Assembly (NCBI GenBank): GCA_017455565.1 | Contig: JAFSZV010000010.1 | Span: forward strand, 1-64,000 | Length of the DNA: 64,000 bases | Direction: 5' to 3' | Source of the DNA: Clostridia bacterium | GTDB taxonomy: Bacteria > Bacillota > Clostridia > Oscillospirales > Butyricicoccaceae | Shown: positions 31,690 through 39,658 of the stretch, one piece after another | Layout of the letters: every line of letters begins with the position of its first letter | How positions within the stretch are numbered: the first letter of the stretch is position 1 | Notes under the pieces: generated by a model | What the model was told of the DNA's origin: nothing | What the model saw: the letters and a program-made list of their open reading frames with translations, nothing else | The model's database searches: none | Translations under genes and position numbers: made by a program

Positions 31690-31706
31690 GTGTCCAATTC
31701 GGACAC
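31690..31706 (+). repeat. Dispersed 17-bp inverted repeat, copy 7 (intergenic)
   Basis: GTGTCCAATTCGGACAC: arms exact, one spacer base differs. It lies between the HIRAN gene and integrase, outside any coding region. Confidence 0.85.
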
Positions 31707-31714
31707 GAAAAAAA

Positions 31715-31746
31715 GACCGCCCCGGCGTTGCAGCGCCGAAGCGGTC
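31715..31746 (-). terminator. Putative terminator upstream of integrase
   Basis: GACCGC...GCGGTC hairpin with inner GGCG/CGCC pairing; on the minus strand it is followed by a run of T. It may stop transcription coming leftward past integrase, or fold in the repressor mRNA tail. Confidence 0.45.
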
Positions 31747-31831
31747 AGCGTAAACCGTCCCACATCCATCACGACAGGGCGAAGTCTACACTTTTACTAT
31801 AATCGACTTTGCCCGGAAAGGCAAGCGCAAA

Positions 31832-32872
31832 ATGAGCTCCACACCTCAAAAACTTCCAAGCGGATCCTGGCGCTGCATCGCTTATTTGGGTAAGAATTCA
31901 GATGGAAAGCGGATCCGCAAGAGCTACACGGCGGCGAAAAAATCGGAAGCCCGCCGCCTGGCCGACGAGGCCGAGGATGCCGCGGCGAGGGCCGCCCCGA
32001 CCAAGCTCGACGACACCGACACCTACGGCGAGGGGATCGACAAGCTCCTGCAGCTGCGCGGCTCGGTGCTGTCGCCGACAACGGTGGCCGCCTACAAAAA
32101 GATCAAGCGAAACTATTTGCTGCAGCTCCTCCCGATGAGGATCTGCGACTTGACGGACGTCACAATCCAGGCCGCTGTGACCGCGGAGGCCGAAAAGCAC
32201 GCTGCAAAGACTGTCGTCAATGCTTACGGCGCTTTAGCTGCCGTGCTGGCGCTCTACCGGCCAAAATACGAGCCAAACGTGATCCTGCCGCAGATCATGC
32301 AGCAGGAAATTGTGATCCCGGACCAGGCGACCGTCAATGCACTGATCGATGCTGCCGACGCCCGAGGCGACAAAGATCTTGCGCTCGCCATTATGCTGGG
32401 CGCTCAGCTGGGGCTCAGACGGTCGGAAATCTGCGCGCTGACGCTGTCAGACGTCGCGGGTGGCGTCGTCCGGATCAATAAGGCCGTCGTCATCGACGCC
32501 GACCGCAAATGGCAGGTAAAGCCGCCGAAGACAAAGGCCGGCACTCGCACACTGTCGCAGACCGAGCCGATCCGCCAGCGGATCGAGCAGCTGCACGGTG
32601 CGCCCGGCGATCCGGTGATCCGTCTTACGCCGGACGTCATCACCAAGCGCTTCGGCCGTCTGCAGCAAGCGCTTAAAATCAAGTCCTTCCGATTCCACGA
32701 TCTGCGTCATTTTAACTGCTCCGTCATGCTCTCGCTGGGGATCCCCATGATTTACATCACCAGCAGACTCGGCCATGCGTCCGACGCCATGGTCCGGCGG
32801 GTTTACGGTCATCTGATGGGGGACAAGCTCCAGGACGTCAACGCTCAGATGAGCGCTTTTTTCGGCCCGTGA
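31832..32872 (+). CDS. int: Phage tyrosine integrase
   Basis: 346 aa. N-terminal arm-binding region (GSWRCIAYLGKNSDGKRIRK), SAM-like core-binding domain, catalytic domain with Arg196 (LGLRRSEICAL), His289-x-x-Arg292 (FHDLRHF), His315 (RLGHASD) and Tyr325 (RRVYGHLMG). A TATAAT at 31798-31803 is a likely -10. The gene ends 154 bases from attachment core and tmRNA; ssrA 3' ends are classic targets of this family. Confidence 0.95.
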   Translation: MSSTPQKLPSGSWRCIAYLGKNSDGKRIRKSYTAAKKSEARRLADEAEDAAARAAPTKLDDTDTYGEGIDKLLQLRGSVLSPTTVAAYKKIKRNYLLQLLPMRICDLTDVTIQAAVTAEAEKHAAKTVVNAYGALAAVLALYRPKYEPNVILPQIMQQEIVIPDQATVNALIDAADARGDKDLALAIMLGAQLGLRRSEICALTLSDVAGGVVRINKAVVIDADRKWQVKPPKTKAGTRTLSQTEPIRQRIEQLHGAPGDPVIRLTPDVITKRFGRLQQALKIKSFRFHDLRHFNCSVMLSLGIPMIYITSRLGHASDAMVRRVYGHLMGDKLQDVNAQMSAFFGP

Positions 32873-32988
32873 CGTGTGCCCCGCGTGTGCCTCTGCACTA
32901 CTCATTTTTGATTTTCCCGCTTATTTTTGAGCGGATTGAAGCGGGATTTATCGGTTTTCGAAATGGCCTCAAACCGTTGCAAACGCAG

Positions 32989-33021
32989 AAAAGCCCGGAC
33001 ACCAACGATGTCCGGGCTTTT
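32989..33021. terminator. Bidirectional terminator between integrase and ssrA
   Basis: Perfect 13-bp arms (AAAAGCCCGGACA / TGTCCGGGCTTTT) with a 7-base loop. Ends integrase transcription and, from the other side, tmRNA. It lies inside the prophage, so the phage supplies a terminator to the host gene. Confidence 0.85.
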
Positions 33022-33026
33022 CCTGC

Positions 33027-33054
33027 TTTGGTGGAGGCGAGGGGAATCGAACCC
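33027..33054. repeat. Prophage attachment site, ssrA copy
   Basis: 28-bp partner of 1069-1096; part of the functional tmRNA acceptor/T-arm. Integration restores an intact ssrA. Confidence 0.95.
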
Positions 33055-33375
33055 CTGTCCGAAAACCCATCCTCCGGTCTTTCTCCGAGCGCAGACGGTT
33101 ATTTGCGTTCCCTCGGGCGGGCGACAGCCGTCAATCTCACGCCTTTGGTAGCTTCATGATGCATGGCACGGGCAAAGCTTACCGTACTCACGTTCGCCAC
33201 TGATCCACGCCTTTATCCGGGCCGTGGCCCTCCCGGTAAAGACGGCCGCCTTAATCAGGCAGCGTAAGACAAATTAGAATTGTCGTTTGTTTGAAAGGTT
33301 GCCCATTTTATAGAGGTCAGGCGCCTCTGCTCGCTTAACCGGCCTCAAGATCCCCGTCGAAACCTTTACGCCCCC
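33029..33375 (-). ncRNA. ssrA: Transfer-messenger RNA (tmRNA)
   Basis: 5' end GGGGGCGTAAAGGTTTCGAC and 3' end GGTTCGATTCCCCTCGCC + TCCACCA form the tRNA-like domain, with encoded CCA. The tag frame ends in NDNSNLSYAA before a TGA (33255-33257), giving the usual YAA/LAA-like degron. Rescues stalled ribosomes with SmpB, whose gene is 1.8 kb away. The 3' end is the prophage attachment site. Confidence 0.95.
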
Positions 33376-33380
33376 TTCTA

Positions 33381-34019
33381 TCATTTTCTCATCTTCATGG
33401 CAGTGTTCCCGCATTCGCACCGAAAGATGTAATTCCGCCATACCGTTCCGTCATGGCCGACCTCCCGTTCAAAGGTAAACAGGCCGTCAGACGCCTCGAT
33501 CAGCTCATTCAGCGTGTGGGCAATGAAGTTCCTGTCATATTCCTCTCCGTCAATTGTTGTAACGCTTCGCTCCGGGATTTTCCCGATACCATCTCTTACT
33601 GTGATGAACAGGCTTCCGTTCTCTTTCAGAACAGACCGCATTCGCAGAAAAGCCGTCCGCAATTCCGCTGTCTCGATATGGACGAGGCCTGCAATGATGA
33701 TGATGGCATCGACTTTACCGATATAGGAGTAGTCATTTAGCAGGTTGTCTTTATAGAATGGGATCTCAGGATTCTTTTCCCGCGCGATACGAAGGCTTTC
33801 TTCGCTGAAATCGATCCCAACCACATCATACCCGCAGACATGAATGCGCTGCGATTCATAGCCTGCGCCACAGCAAAGATCCAGGAATCTGCTTCCCGGT
33901 TCAAATTGTTTGACAAAATCCAGCAGACAGGGGAGCTCCGCGTCATTGCCGTATCCCTTTTCCGCCCAATCAGATGCAGTTTTATCGTAGAAGTCCGCAG
34001 TTCCTTTTACCTGATTCAT
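33381..34019 (-). CDS. Class I SAM-dependent methyltransferase
   Basis: 212 aa from ATG 34019. SAM motif I FLDLCCGAGYESQR, motif II VVGIDFSEESLRIA, then VDAIIIIAGLVHIE and a C-terminal CECGN knuckle. Small-molecule type; substrate unknown. Its stop is 5 bases from the tmRNA 5' end, so the ssrA promoter must overlap this coding end. Confidence 0.82.
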   Translation of the reverse strand: MNQVKGTADFYDKTASDWAEKGYGNDAELPCLLDFVKQFEPGSRFLDLCCGAGYESQRIHVCGYDVVGIDFSEESLRIAREKNPEIPFYKDNLLNDYSYIGKVDAIIIIAGLVHIETAELRTAFLRMRSVLKENGSLFITVRDGIGKIPERSVTTIDGEEYDRNFIAHTLNELIEASDGLFTFEREVGHDGTVWRNYIFRCECGNTAMKMRK

Positions 34020-34149
34020 CGTTCGCACGCTCTCTTCGTAGGCTGCCTTAGGCTAAATCGCTTGGGATTTCCCGCTCATTTTTCTAATGCCGATTCGGAC
34101 GATCCCATATCCTTCTCGTCTCAACCGCAGGCGAGTCAAGTTGCGAATA

Positions 34150-34590
34150 TTACGTTTGTGAAAACTCGATCTCGGCAAGTCCGTTTGGGACGGCGTGAAT
34201 CTTCCCCGTTTCCCGAAAGCCCAGCCTTCGATACAGGCGTTCCGCGTTTTTGTTGTTTTCCAGGATCCAGAGCGTTGGCGTGTCTGTGCATTGCCGGATG
34301 GCAAATTGCAGCAGCGCGGTTCCGCAGCCCCGGTTTCGCCTGTCGGGAAGAACATAAAGGTCTTCCACCAAGCTGCCGGTCACGGAGACAACGCCCACGG
34401 GAGCATCCTCGATGAGCAGATAGATCCGGCTTCCGCCGTCCATCTTTTTCCGGAGATATTCCCGCTGGCGCTCCGGCGTATGCAGCGCGACAAAGGTGGG
34501 AGAACAAAAGGAACGGTGAGAATCCCGCCAGGAAACGGCGTGAACCGTTGCCGCCGCCAGAAGGTTGGTCTCGTCTGCGGGTACGATCAT
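34150..34590 (-). CDS. GNAT-family N-acetyltransferase
   Basis: 146 aa. Acetyl-CoA motif A DLYVLPDRRNRGCGTALLQF and motif B NNKNAERLYRRLGFRETGKI are complete. ATG at 34590 after AAGGGAG...AAGGAAC. Just upstream (~34591-34720), another frame carries the C-terminal tail of an unrelated lost gene (FREKYIAGHTVLLEGWNAM), evidence of a local deletion. Substrate unknown. Confidence 0.82.
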   Translation of the reverse strand: MIVPADETNLLAAATVHAVSWRDSHRSFCSPTFVALHTPERQREYLRKKMDGGSRIYLLIEDAPVGVVSVTGSLVEDLYVLPDRRNRGCGTALLQFAIRQCTDTPTLWILENNKNAERLYRRLGFRETGKIHAVPNGLAEIEFSQT

Positions 34591-34724
34591 GTTCCTTGCA
34601 CTCCCTTTGTCAGAATCCTTCCAGCATCGCGTTCCAGCCCTCCAGCAGGACGGTATGCCCGGCGATGTATTTCTCCCGAAACCGTTCCGCTTGCGAAAAA
34701 GACCGGGAGACAAAGAAGCGCGCA

Positions 34725-35111
34725 TCAGAAATTCTCTATTTTGAATTCCCGGCATTTTTGAATGGCCAGATCATGGTCCTGCTTTGCCGCTTGCAGATAC
34801 CAGTGTTTTGCCGATTTCATATCGGGTGCGACGCCGATTCCCTGCTCATAAAAACAGCCGAGATTGAACTGTCCGTCCCTGTCGCCGTGTTCGGCGGCTC
34901 TTTTGGTCCAATAGAAGGCTTGTTCGGCATTCTTTTCCACGCCAAGGCCGTCATAGTAGAAATAGCCGATCTGGCACTCCGCCAGCGGATATCCGCTTTT
35001 CGCAAGCGGCAAATGCCCCTGAAAGCATTTGGCGTATTGTTCCGTTTCAAAGTATTCTTTGATAAGACGGTTGCATTCGTCCAGTTCCGGGCACGGTTGA
35101 TAATATCCCAT
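34725..35111 (-). CDS. Sel1-repeat protein
   Basis: 128 aa. Sel1/TPR-like repeats: AECQIGYFYYDGLGVEKNAE, AFYWTKRAAEHGDRDGQFNL, GCFYEQGIGVAPDMKSAKHW. No signal peptide. Start after GAAGGAGACGACG. Likely a protein-protein adaptor; partner unknown. Confidence 0.82.
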   Translation of the reverse strand: MGYYQPCPELDECNRLIKEYFETEQYAKCFQGHLPLAKSGYPLAECQIGYFYYDGLGVEKNAEQAFYWTKRAAEHGDRDGQFNLGCFYEQGIGVAPDMKSAKHWYLQAAKQDHDLAIQKCREFKIENF

Positions 35112-35159
35112 CGTCGTCTCCTTCGTAAAATTCGCCTTGCGGCCGCCCAAAACGCCGGG

Positions 35160-35627
35160 TTATCGGTTCCGCTCCTTCATTGCCCGGTCCATCTCCCGGT
35201 GGGCGTCGCGGCGAGCCATATCGTCCCGCTTATCATGGAGCTTTTTTCCTTTGCAAAGCCCCAGCTCCAGCTTGACCCGGGAGCCCTTGAAATACAGGCT
35301 CAGCGGGATCAGGCTGTAGCCATCCCGCTTCACCAGGCCGAAGAGCTTCAAAATCTCCCGCTTGTGCATCAGCAGCTTGCGCTGGCGCATGGGGTCGCGG
35401 TTAAAGATGTTCCCCTGCTCATAGGGAGAAATGTGCATCCCCACCACAAAGATCTCTCCGTCCTTCACCGAACAATAGCTGTCCTTCAGGTTGACGTTGC
35501 CTGCCCGCAGGCTTTTGACCTCGGTGCCCGCCAGCGAGATGCCGCATTCATAGGTCTCCTCCACAAAATAGTCGTGCCGCGCCTTGCGGTTGAGGGCGAT
35601 CTGTTTGGTTGTTTCCTTTTCCGCCAC
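35160..35627 (-). CDS. smpB: SsrA-binding protein SmpB
   Basis: 155 aa from a GTG ([20 protein letters not shown]). SmpB hallmarks: [40 protein letters not shown], and basic tail [20 protein letters not shown]. Binds tmRNA and fits it in the decoding centre. Proximity to ssrA is common in Firmicutes. Confidence 0.96.
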   Translation of the reverse strand: MAEKETTKQIALNRKARHDYFVEETYECGISLAGTEVKSLRAGNVNLKDSYCSVKDGEIFVVGMHISPYEQGNIFNRDPMRQRKLLMHKREILKLFGLVKRDGYSLIPLSLYFKGSRVKLELGLCKGKKLHDKRDDMARRDAHREMDRAMKERNR

Positions 35628-35698
35628 GGGGCACCGCCTTTCCTTGGAGTCTCTCTTATCATAGCTCAAACCGGGCCGCAGGTCAAGTTACAAGTATA

Positions 35699-36781
35699 TT
35701 ACGCCCGCTCCAGCGCGGCGATGGCCGCCTCCAGCGCCCGAGCGATGTCGACCGCGGGAAGTCCGGGACCCCGTCCGCCGGCCGCCTGCGCGTCGGTCAG
35801 GGGGACGTGGATAAAGCCCGCCCGCGTGCCGGGCAGTTCCCGGGCGCACAGGCGCAGCACGCCGTACAGCAGGTGGTTGCAGACAAAGGTTCCCGCCGAA
35901 TCGGACACCCGCGCCGGAAGGCCGGCTTTGCGGATGGCCTCGGCCATGGCCTTGACGGGCAGGGTGGAAAAATAAGCCGCCGCTTCCCCGGGGAAAATGG
36001 GGGCGTCCACTGGCTGATTGCCCGCGTTGTCGGGGATGCGGGCGTCATTGATGTTGACCGCCACCCGCTCGGGGGTAACGGCGTCCCGCCCCGCCGCCTG
36101 TCCCAGGCAGAGGATGAAATCGGGCCGCAGCGCTCTCGCCGCCTGCGTCACCGTTTCAATGGAGCGGTAAAACACGGTGGGCACCGTCAGGCGGGTGATC
36201 TCGATCCCGCCGACGCGCCGGGGCAGCAGGGCCGCCGCCTCGGCAGCGGCGTTGATGGTCTCGCCGCCAAAAGGGTCAAAGGCCGTGAGCAGCAGTTTTT
36301 TCGGTCCGCGGACATCGGGCGTTAACTCAGGCGCCGGGGCCGCCGGCTTGAAAAAGTAAGCGTTGTGAAAGATCATCCCCGCGTCTTCCGCATAGAATTT
36401 CAGCACCTTCCGCCAGTCCTTGGTGGAGGTGGTGAGGGTGATGAAAGCTGCCTGCGGCCGCACGTCGGCCTCCATGACGGCGAAAAGCCGCCGTCCCACC
36501 CCGCGGGAGCGGTATTCCGGCAGGACATAAAGCTCGTCGACCTCAAAGCATTCGCTGCCCGGCTCCACGACGGAGATGCGTTTTTCCTGCCTGTAAAAGT
36601 GGCCGAACAGATAGCCCGCGAGCACCCCGTTGTCCCGCGCCGTCCAAAGCGGCTCGCGCAGGTCCTCCGGGTCGTTTTTCACCATGCCGAAGCTGCAGCC
36701 CTCCTCCACCCACAGGGCGGAAAGCGCCATGAGGCGCGCCGCCGTTTCGTCAGTCAATGCCTCCCGGCGTATCTCGATCAT
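35699..36781 (-). CDS. GNAT acetyltransferase fused to pyroglutamyl-peptidase I
   Basis: 360 aa in one frame. Residues 1-~145 GNAT (DELYVLPEYRSRGVGRRLFA; KVLKFYAEDAGM). Residues ~160-360 pyrrolidone-carboxylate peptidase (LLLTAFDPFGGETINAA; TPERVAVNINDARIPDN) with Glu238, Cys301 (GTFVCNHLLYG) and His325 (FIHVPLTD) in place. Pcp normally is a ~200-215-aa separate protein removing N-terminal pyroglutamate. A fused acetyltransferase suggests coupled handling of peptide N-termini. ATG chosen after AAAGGGG. Confidence 0.88.
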   Translation of the reverse strand: MIEIRREALTDETAARLMALSALWVEEGCSFGMVKNDPEDLREPLWTARDNGVLAGYLFGHFYRQEKRISVVEPGSECFEVDELYVLPEYRSRGVGRRLFAVMEADVRPQAAFITLTTSTKDWRKVLKFYAEDAGMIFHNAYFFKPAAPAPELTPDVRGPKKLLLTAFDPFGGETINAAAEAAALLPRRVGGIEITRLTVPTVFYRSIETVTQAARALRPDFILCLGQAAGRDAVTPERVAVNINDARIPDNAGNQPVDAPIFPGEAAAYFSTLPVKAMAEAIRKAGLPARVSDSAGTFVCNHLLYGVLRLCARELPGTRAGFIHVPLTDAQAAGGRGPGLPAVDIARALEAAIAALERA

Positions 36782-36871
36782 TCCAAATGGCCCCTTTCCC
36801 GCGGCAGCCGCCGCATGGATAGTATAGCGCAAAGCGCGGGAAAAAGAAAGAAAATCCCGCCGGTCATAAGA

Positions 36872-36899
36872 AAAGCGCCCTCAAAAATAGGGGCGCTTT
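36872..36899. terminator. Rho-independent terminator
   Basis: AAAGCGCCC / GGGCGCTTT arms around TCAAAAATAG, between the CDF transporter stop and the GNAT-Pcp start; ends the transporter gene. Confidence 0.75.
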
Positions 36900-36914
36900 G
36901 TTTCGAAAAACCGC

Positions 36915-38015
36915 TCAGTCGCTGAAATCGCTGTCGATGACGATGTCAAAGGTATAATCGGGCCTGCGCTTTGTCAGTGCGGCGCGGATCTCCTCATAAA
37001 GCTTCTGCACGTCGCTGCCATAGGAAAAAACCAGGTCAAAGGTTGCCCGCTTCTGGGCGGGCTCCACGTAAAAGCCGTGGAGCTGCTGCACCTGCGGAAA
37101 ACCGGCCAGAACGGCGTCCACGTCCCGCCGCAGGTCGGCGATCTCGGGACTCTGGGTGTTGGCGGCATAGACTCCCACGGTGAGAACGATACCGAAAGAG
37201 GAAAATACCTCTTCGCTGATCTTGCGGGTAAGGGCGTGGATCTCCCGGGCGGTCATGGTGTCGTCCACCTCCACATGCACCGAGCCAATGGTCGTTTCCG
37301 GCCCGTAGCGGTGGAGGATCAGGTCATAGGCCCCGTGCACCTCCGGGTGGGCGCAGATCTGCTCCCGCAGAGCGCGGGTGAGCTCGCCGTCCACCCGGAT
37401 GCCGATGAGATCGTTGAAGCTGCCCAGCAGGATCTCGACGCCCGCCTTGAGGATAAAAATCGAAATCACCGTGCCCAGCCATCCTTCCAGGCTGACCTTC
37501 CACAGCAGGCTGATCCCGGCGGCCGCCAGCGTGGATAGGGAGATGATGGCGTCAAAGGAGGCGTCGGTGCCCGAGGCCACCAGCGATTCGGAGTGATATT
37601 CCATGCCCCGCGCCTTGACGTAACGGCCAAGGAAAAACTTCACCGCCACCGCCGCGGCAATCACTGCCAGCGACACGACGGTGTAGCTGGCGGCGGCGGG
37701 ATGCAGGATCTTATCCACCGATTCCCGAAACGAGGCCAGGCCCGCCAGCAGGATGATGACGGCGATGATGACGGCGGTAAGGTGCTCGATGCGGCCATGG
37801 CCGTAAGGATGCTTGCGGTCAGGGGGGCGGTTGGCCAGCTTAGTGCCCAGAATGGTAATCACCGAGGACAGGGCGTCGCTCAGATTGTTTATCGCGTCCA
37901 AAACGACGGCAATGGAGCCCGCCAGAAGCCCCACCGCGGCCTTGAAAGCCGCCAGCACCAGATTGGCGGCGATTCCCACCAAGCTAACGCGGACGATCTG
38001 TTTGCTGCGTTCCAT
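36915..38015 (-). CDS. Cation diffusion facilitator (CDF) metal exporter
   Basis: 366 aa. Six-helix CDF core with DAINNLSDALSSVITILGTK, RPPDRKHPYGHGRIEHLTAV, GTDASFDAIISL, plus a cytosolic domain (GSVHVEVDDTMTAREIHALT) and a second C-terminal ferredoxin-like part from ~290. Uses a proton gradient to expel Zn/Mn/Fe. Start after AAGGAGG; 16 bases behind the MarR gene, so co-transcribed. Confidence 0.92.
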   Translation of the reverse strand: MERSKQIVRVSLVGIAANLVLAAFKAAVGLLAGSIAVVLDAINNLSDALSSVITILGTKLANRPPDRKHPYGHGRIEHLTAVIIAVIILLAGLASFRESVDKILHPAAASYTVVSLAVIAAAVAVKFFLGRYVKARGMEYHSESLVASGTDASFDAIISLSTLAAAGISLLWKVSLEGWLGTVISIFILKAGVEILLGSFNDLIGIRVDGELTRALREQICAHPEVHGAYDLILHRYGPETTIGSVHVEVDDTMTAREIHALTRKISEEVFSSFGIVLTVGVYAANTQSPEIADLRRDVDAVLAGFPQVQQLHGFYVEPAQKRATFDLVFSYGSDVQKLYEEIRAALTKRRPDYTFDIVIDSDFSD

Positions 38016-38031
38016 AAAAAGACCTCCTTGT

Positions 38032-38466
38032 TCAGCGCAGTCCCGCAAGCAGTTTATGCAGCAGGGCGTGAAGCTGTGCGCCATCGGCCGGTTCCAGCGG
38101 CACGCAGGCGCCCACCTGCGCGGGGACCTGCGCCGCCCGCTCCCGCAGGGCCTTGCCCTGCTGCGTGAGCGACAGGATCACGCTGCGCTCGTCACTTTCG
38201 TTGCGGGCGCGGATGAGATAGCCCTTCTGCTCCAGCTTTTTCAGCACAGGCGTCAAGGTCCCGGAATCCAGCCAGAGGGCGTTTCCCAGACTTTTTACGG
38301 TGTCCCGGCCCGCCTCCCACAGGCGGAGCATGACGATATATTGGGTATAGGTCAGCCCCAGCGGCTCCAGAAAGGGCTGATAGAGCCGCACGATTTCCCG
38401 GGCGCAGGCGTAAAGGGGAAAACAGAGCTGATGTTCCAGCTTGAGCTGGGAATATTCCTGTTCCAT
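38032..38466 (-). CDS. MarR-family regulator, OhrR-like
   Basis: 144 aa. Winged helix TYTQYIVMLRLWEAGRDTVK, GNALWLDSGTLTPVLKKLEQ, ARNESDERSVILSLT. N-terminal LCFPLYACARE places a Cys at position 15, as in organic-peroxide sensor OhrR. With glutathione peroxidase and a PNPOx protein beside it, an oxidative-stress regulon is likely. Confidence 0.88.
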   Translation of the reverse strand: MEQEYSQLKLEHQLCFPLYACAREIVRLYQPFLEPLGLTYTQYIVMLRLWEAGRDTVKSLGNALWLDSGTLTPVLKKLEQKGYLIRARNESDERSVILSLTQQGKALRERAAQVPAQVGACVPLEPADGAQLHALLHKLLAGLR

Positions 38467-38495
38467 AATGCCTCCTGCGGCAGCGCCGCCGATGC

Positions 38496-38888
38496 TCAGA
38501 ACCGCACGATGCGGGGCGGCTCGGTAAAGGACGAGAAAACGGCCGAGGCATTTTTCAGATAATAGACCTCCGTATTGCCGTCGCCGGGACGGTACATGGC
38601 CTGCAGCGCGGGATAGGCCGCCAGCATGTGCTCCTGAGCCTCGAGCCGGTCGTCGAGCACGGCCTGCGCCGCAACCCGAAGCCAGACGCCGCCGTCAAAG
38701 GCGCAGATCTCCACCCGGGGATTGTCTTTCAACTGATCGGCCACCTTTTTGGAGCGGCCGGTCTGGAAATACAGCCTTCCCTCAAACAAATCCACCGTGC
38801 CGAAGGGACGGACACGGGGCTGATCGCCCTCTGCCGTCGCCAGATAATAAGTGCCCGCCTTTTTCAGAAAATCATAAACTTCCTGCAT
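38496..38888 (-). CDS. PNPOx-like split-barrel flavoprotein
   Basis: 130 aa: GTYYLATAEGDQPRVRPFGT, EGRLYFQTGRSKKVADQLKD, NPRVEICAFDGGVWLRVAAQ, the pyridoxamine-phosphate-oxidase-like fold. Probably FMN- or F420-type reductase acting on small oxidants. Between OhrR-like and glutathione peroxidase genes. Confidence 0.85.
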   Translation of the reverse strand: MQEVYDFLKKAGTYYLATAEGDQPRVRPFGTVDLFEGRLYFQTGRSKKVADQLKDNPRVEICAFDGGVWLRVAAQAVLDDRLEAQEHMLAAYPALQAMYRPGDGNTEVYYLKNASAVFSSFTEPPRIVRF

Positions 38889-38901
38889 GATCGTTTCCTC
38901 C

Positions 38902-39444
38902 TCAAATCAGGGCGGCGACGCAGGCCGCCAGTTCTTTCATGTCGGCGGTGGGCTCAAAGCGGGCGGCCACTTCACCCTGCCGGTCCAGCACGAATTTGGT
39001 GAAATTCCACTTGATGTCGGGATTGGTCTTATAATTTTTGTCGATGGTCTTGAGCATGGCGCTCATGGCCAGCGCCTTGGTACCCCTGCCAAAGCCCTCG
39101 AAGCCCTTTTTTCTCTTGAGCCAGGCGAACAGCGGCAGCTCGTTTTCCCCGTTGACGTCGGACTTTTTCATCTGTGGGAAGCGAGTGTTGTACTTCAGCG
39201 TGCAGAACTGACGGATCTCCTCGTCAGTGCCGGGTGTCTGGCCAGCAAACTGGTTGCAGGGTACGTCGATGATCTCAAGGCCCGCGTCGTGATACTGCTC
39301 GTAAAGCTGCTCAAGCTGCTCATATTGGGGCGTGAAACCGCAGCCAGTGGCGGTGTTGACGATAAGCAGCACCTTGCCGCGGTATTGTTCAAGCGGCACC
39401 TTGCTGCCGTCACCGGAAATCAGGGTATAATCGTAAACGCTCAT
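38902..39444 (-). CDS. Glutathione peroxidase family protein
   Basis: 180 aa. Catalytic Cys35 in VNTATGCGFTPQY, Gln in DVPCNQFAGQTPG, Trp/Asn in IKWNFTKFVLDRQGE. Cys-type, so probably thioredoxin-dependent. Reduces H2O2 and lipid hydroperoxides. First gene of the oxidative-stress cluster read leftward. Confidence 0.94.
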   Translation of the reverse strand: MSVYDYTLISGDGSKVPLEQYRGKVLLIVNTATGCGFTPQYEQLEQLYEQYHDAGLEIIDVPCNQFAGQTPGTDEEIRQFCTLKYNTRFPQMKKSDVNGENELPLFAWLKRKKGFEGFGRGTKALAMSAMLKTIDKNYKTNPDIKWNFTKFVLDRQGEVAARFEPTADMKELAACVAALI

Positions 39445-39616
39445 AAGCAGGCTCCTTTCGCACCGTTTTAAGTTTTCTGTTTGATGCTATTAGATTGTAA
39501 ACGATTAAATTGTGGTTGTCAAGTATTTTTTATCGGTTGCCGGCTTTGCAGGCGGGCAGGACGAAGTCAATCTGCCCCTCGCGCTCTGACCGCATTTCTC
39601 CGTTGTTTTTGCAAAA

Positions 39617-39643
39617 AACCGGCCCGCCAAAGGCGAGCCGGTG
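39617..39643 (-). terminator. Rho-independent terminator
   Basis: Hairpin ACCGGCTCGCC / GGCGGGCCGGT (one mismatch) then TTTTTT on the minus strand, ~20 bases after the lipoprotein stop. Confidence 0.8.
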
Positions 39644-39658
39644 TGTTTTTTCTTCGGT

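Larger units (their letters stand above)
1069..33054. mobile_element. Siphovirus prophage (HK97-type head) integrated in ssrA
   Basis: A 28-bp perfect direct repeat (1069-1096 and 33027-33054), identical to the tmRNA 3' end, bounds the element, and the integrase is adjacent to the intact tmRNA. Modules in order from the right: integrase, HIRAN membrane gene and LexA-like repressor on +; then on - regulators, initiator, DnaB, ParA/ParB, HUH protein, packaging, head, tail, fibres, lysis. Every module a temperate siphovirus needs is present; only a few small early ORFs look damaged. Seven copies of a 17-bp inverted repeat are spread along it. No morphology or induction evidence is available. Confidence 0.95.

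Noticed and set aside
32989-33021. GGACA/TGTCC hairpin near ssrA as a dispersed repeat
   Set aside because: It is a 13-bp-arm terminator with flanking A/T runs and lacks the GTGTCC-N5-GGACAC order.
34591-34755. Longer N-terminus for the GNAT gene
   Set aside because: The upstream codons do not resemble GNAT, and another frame there carries the tail of a lost gene; ATG 34590 has a ribosome site.
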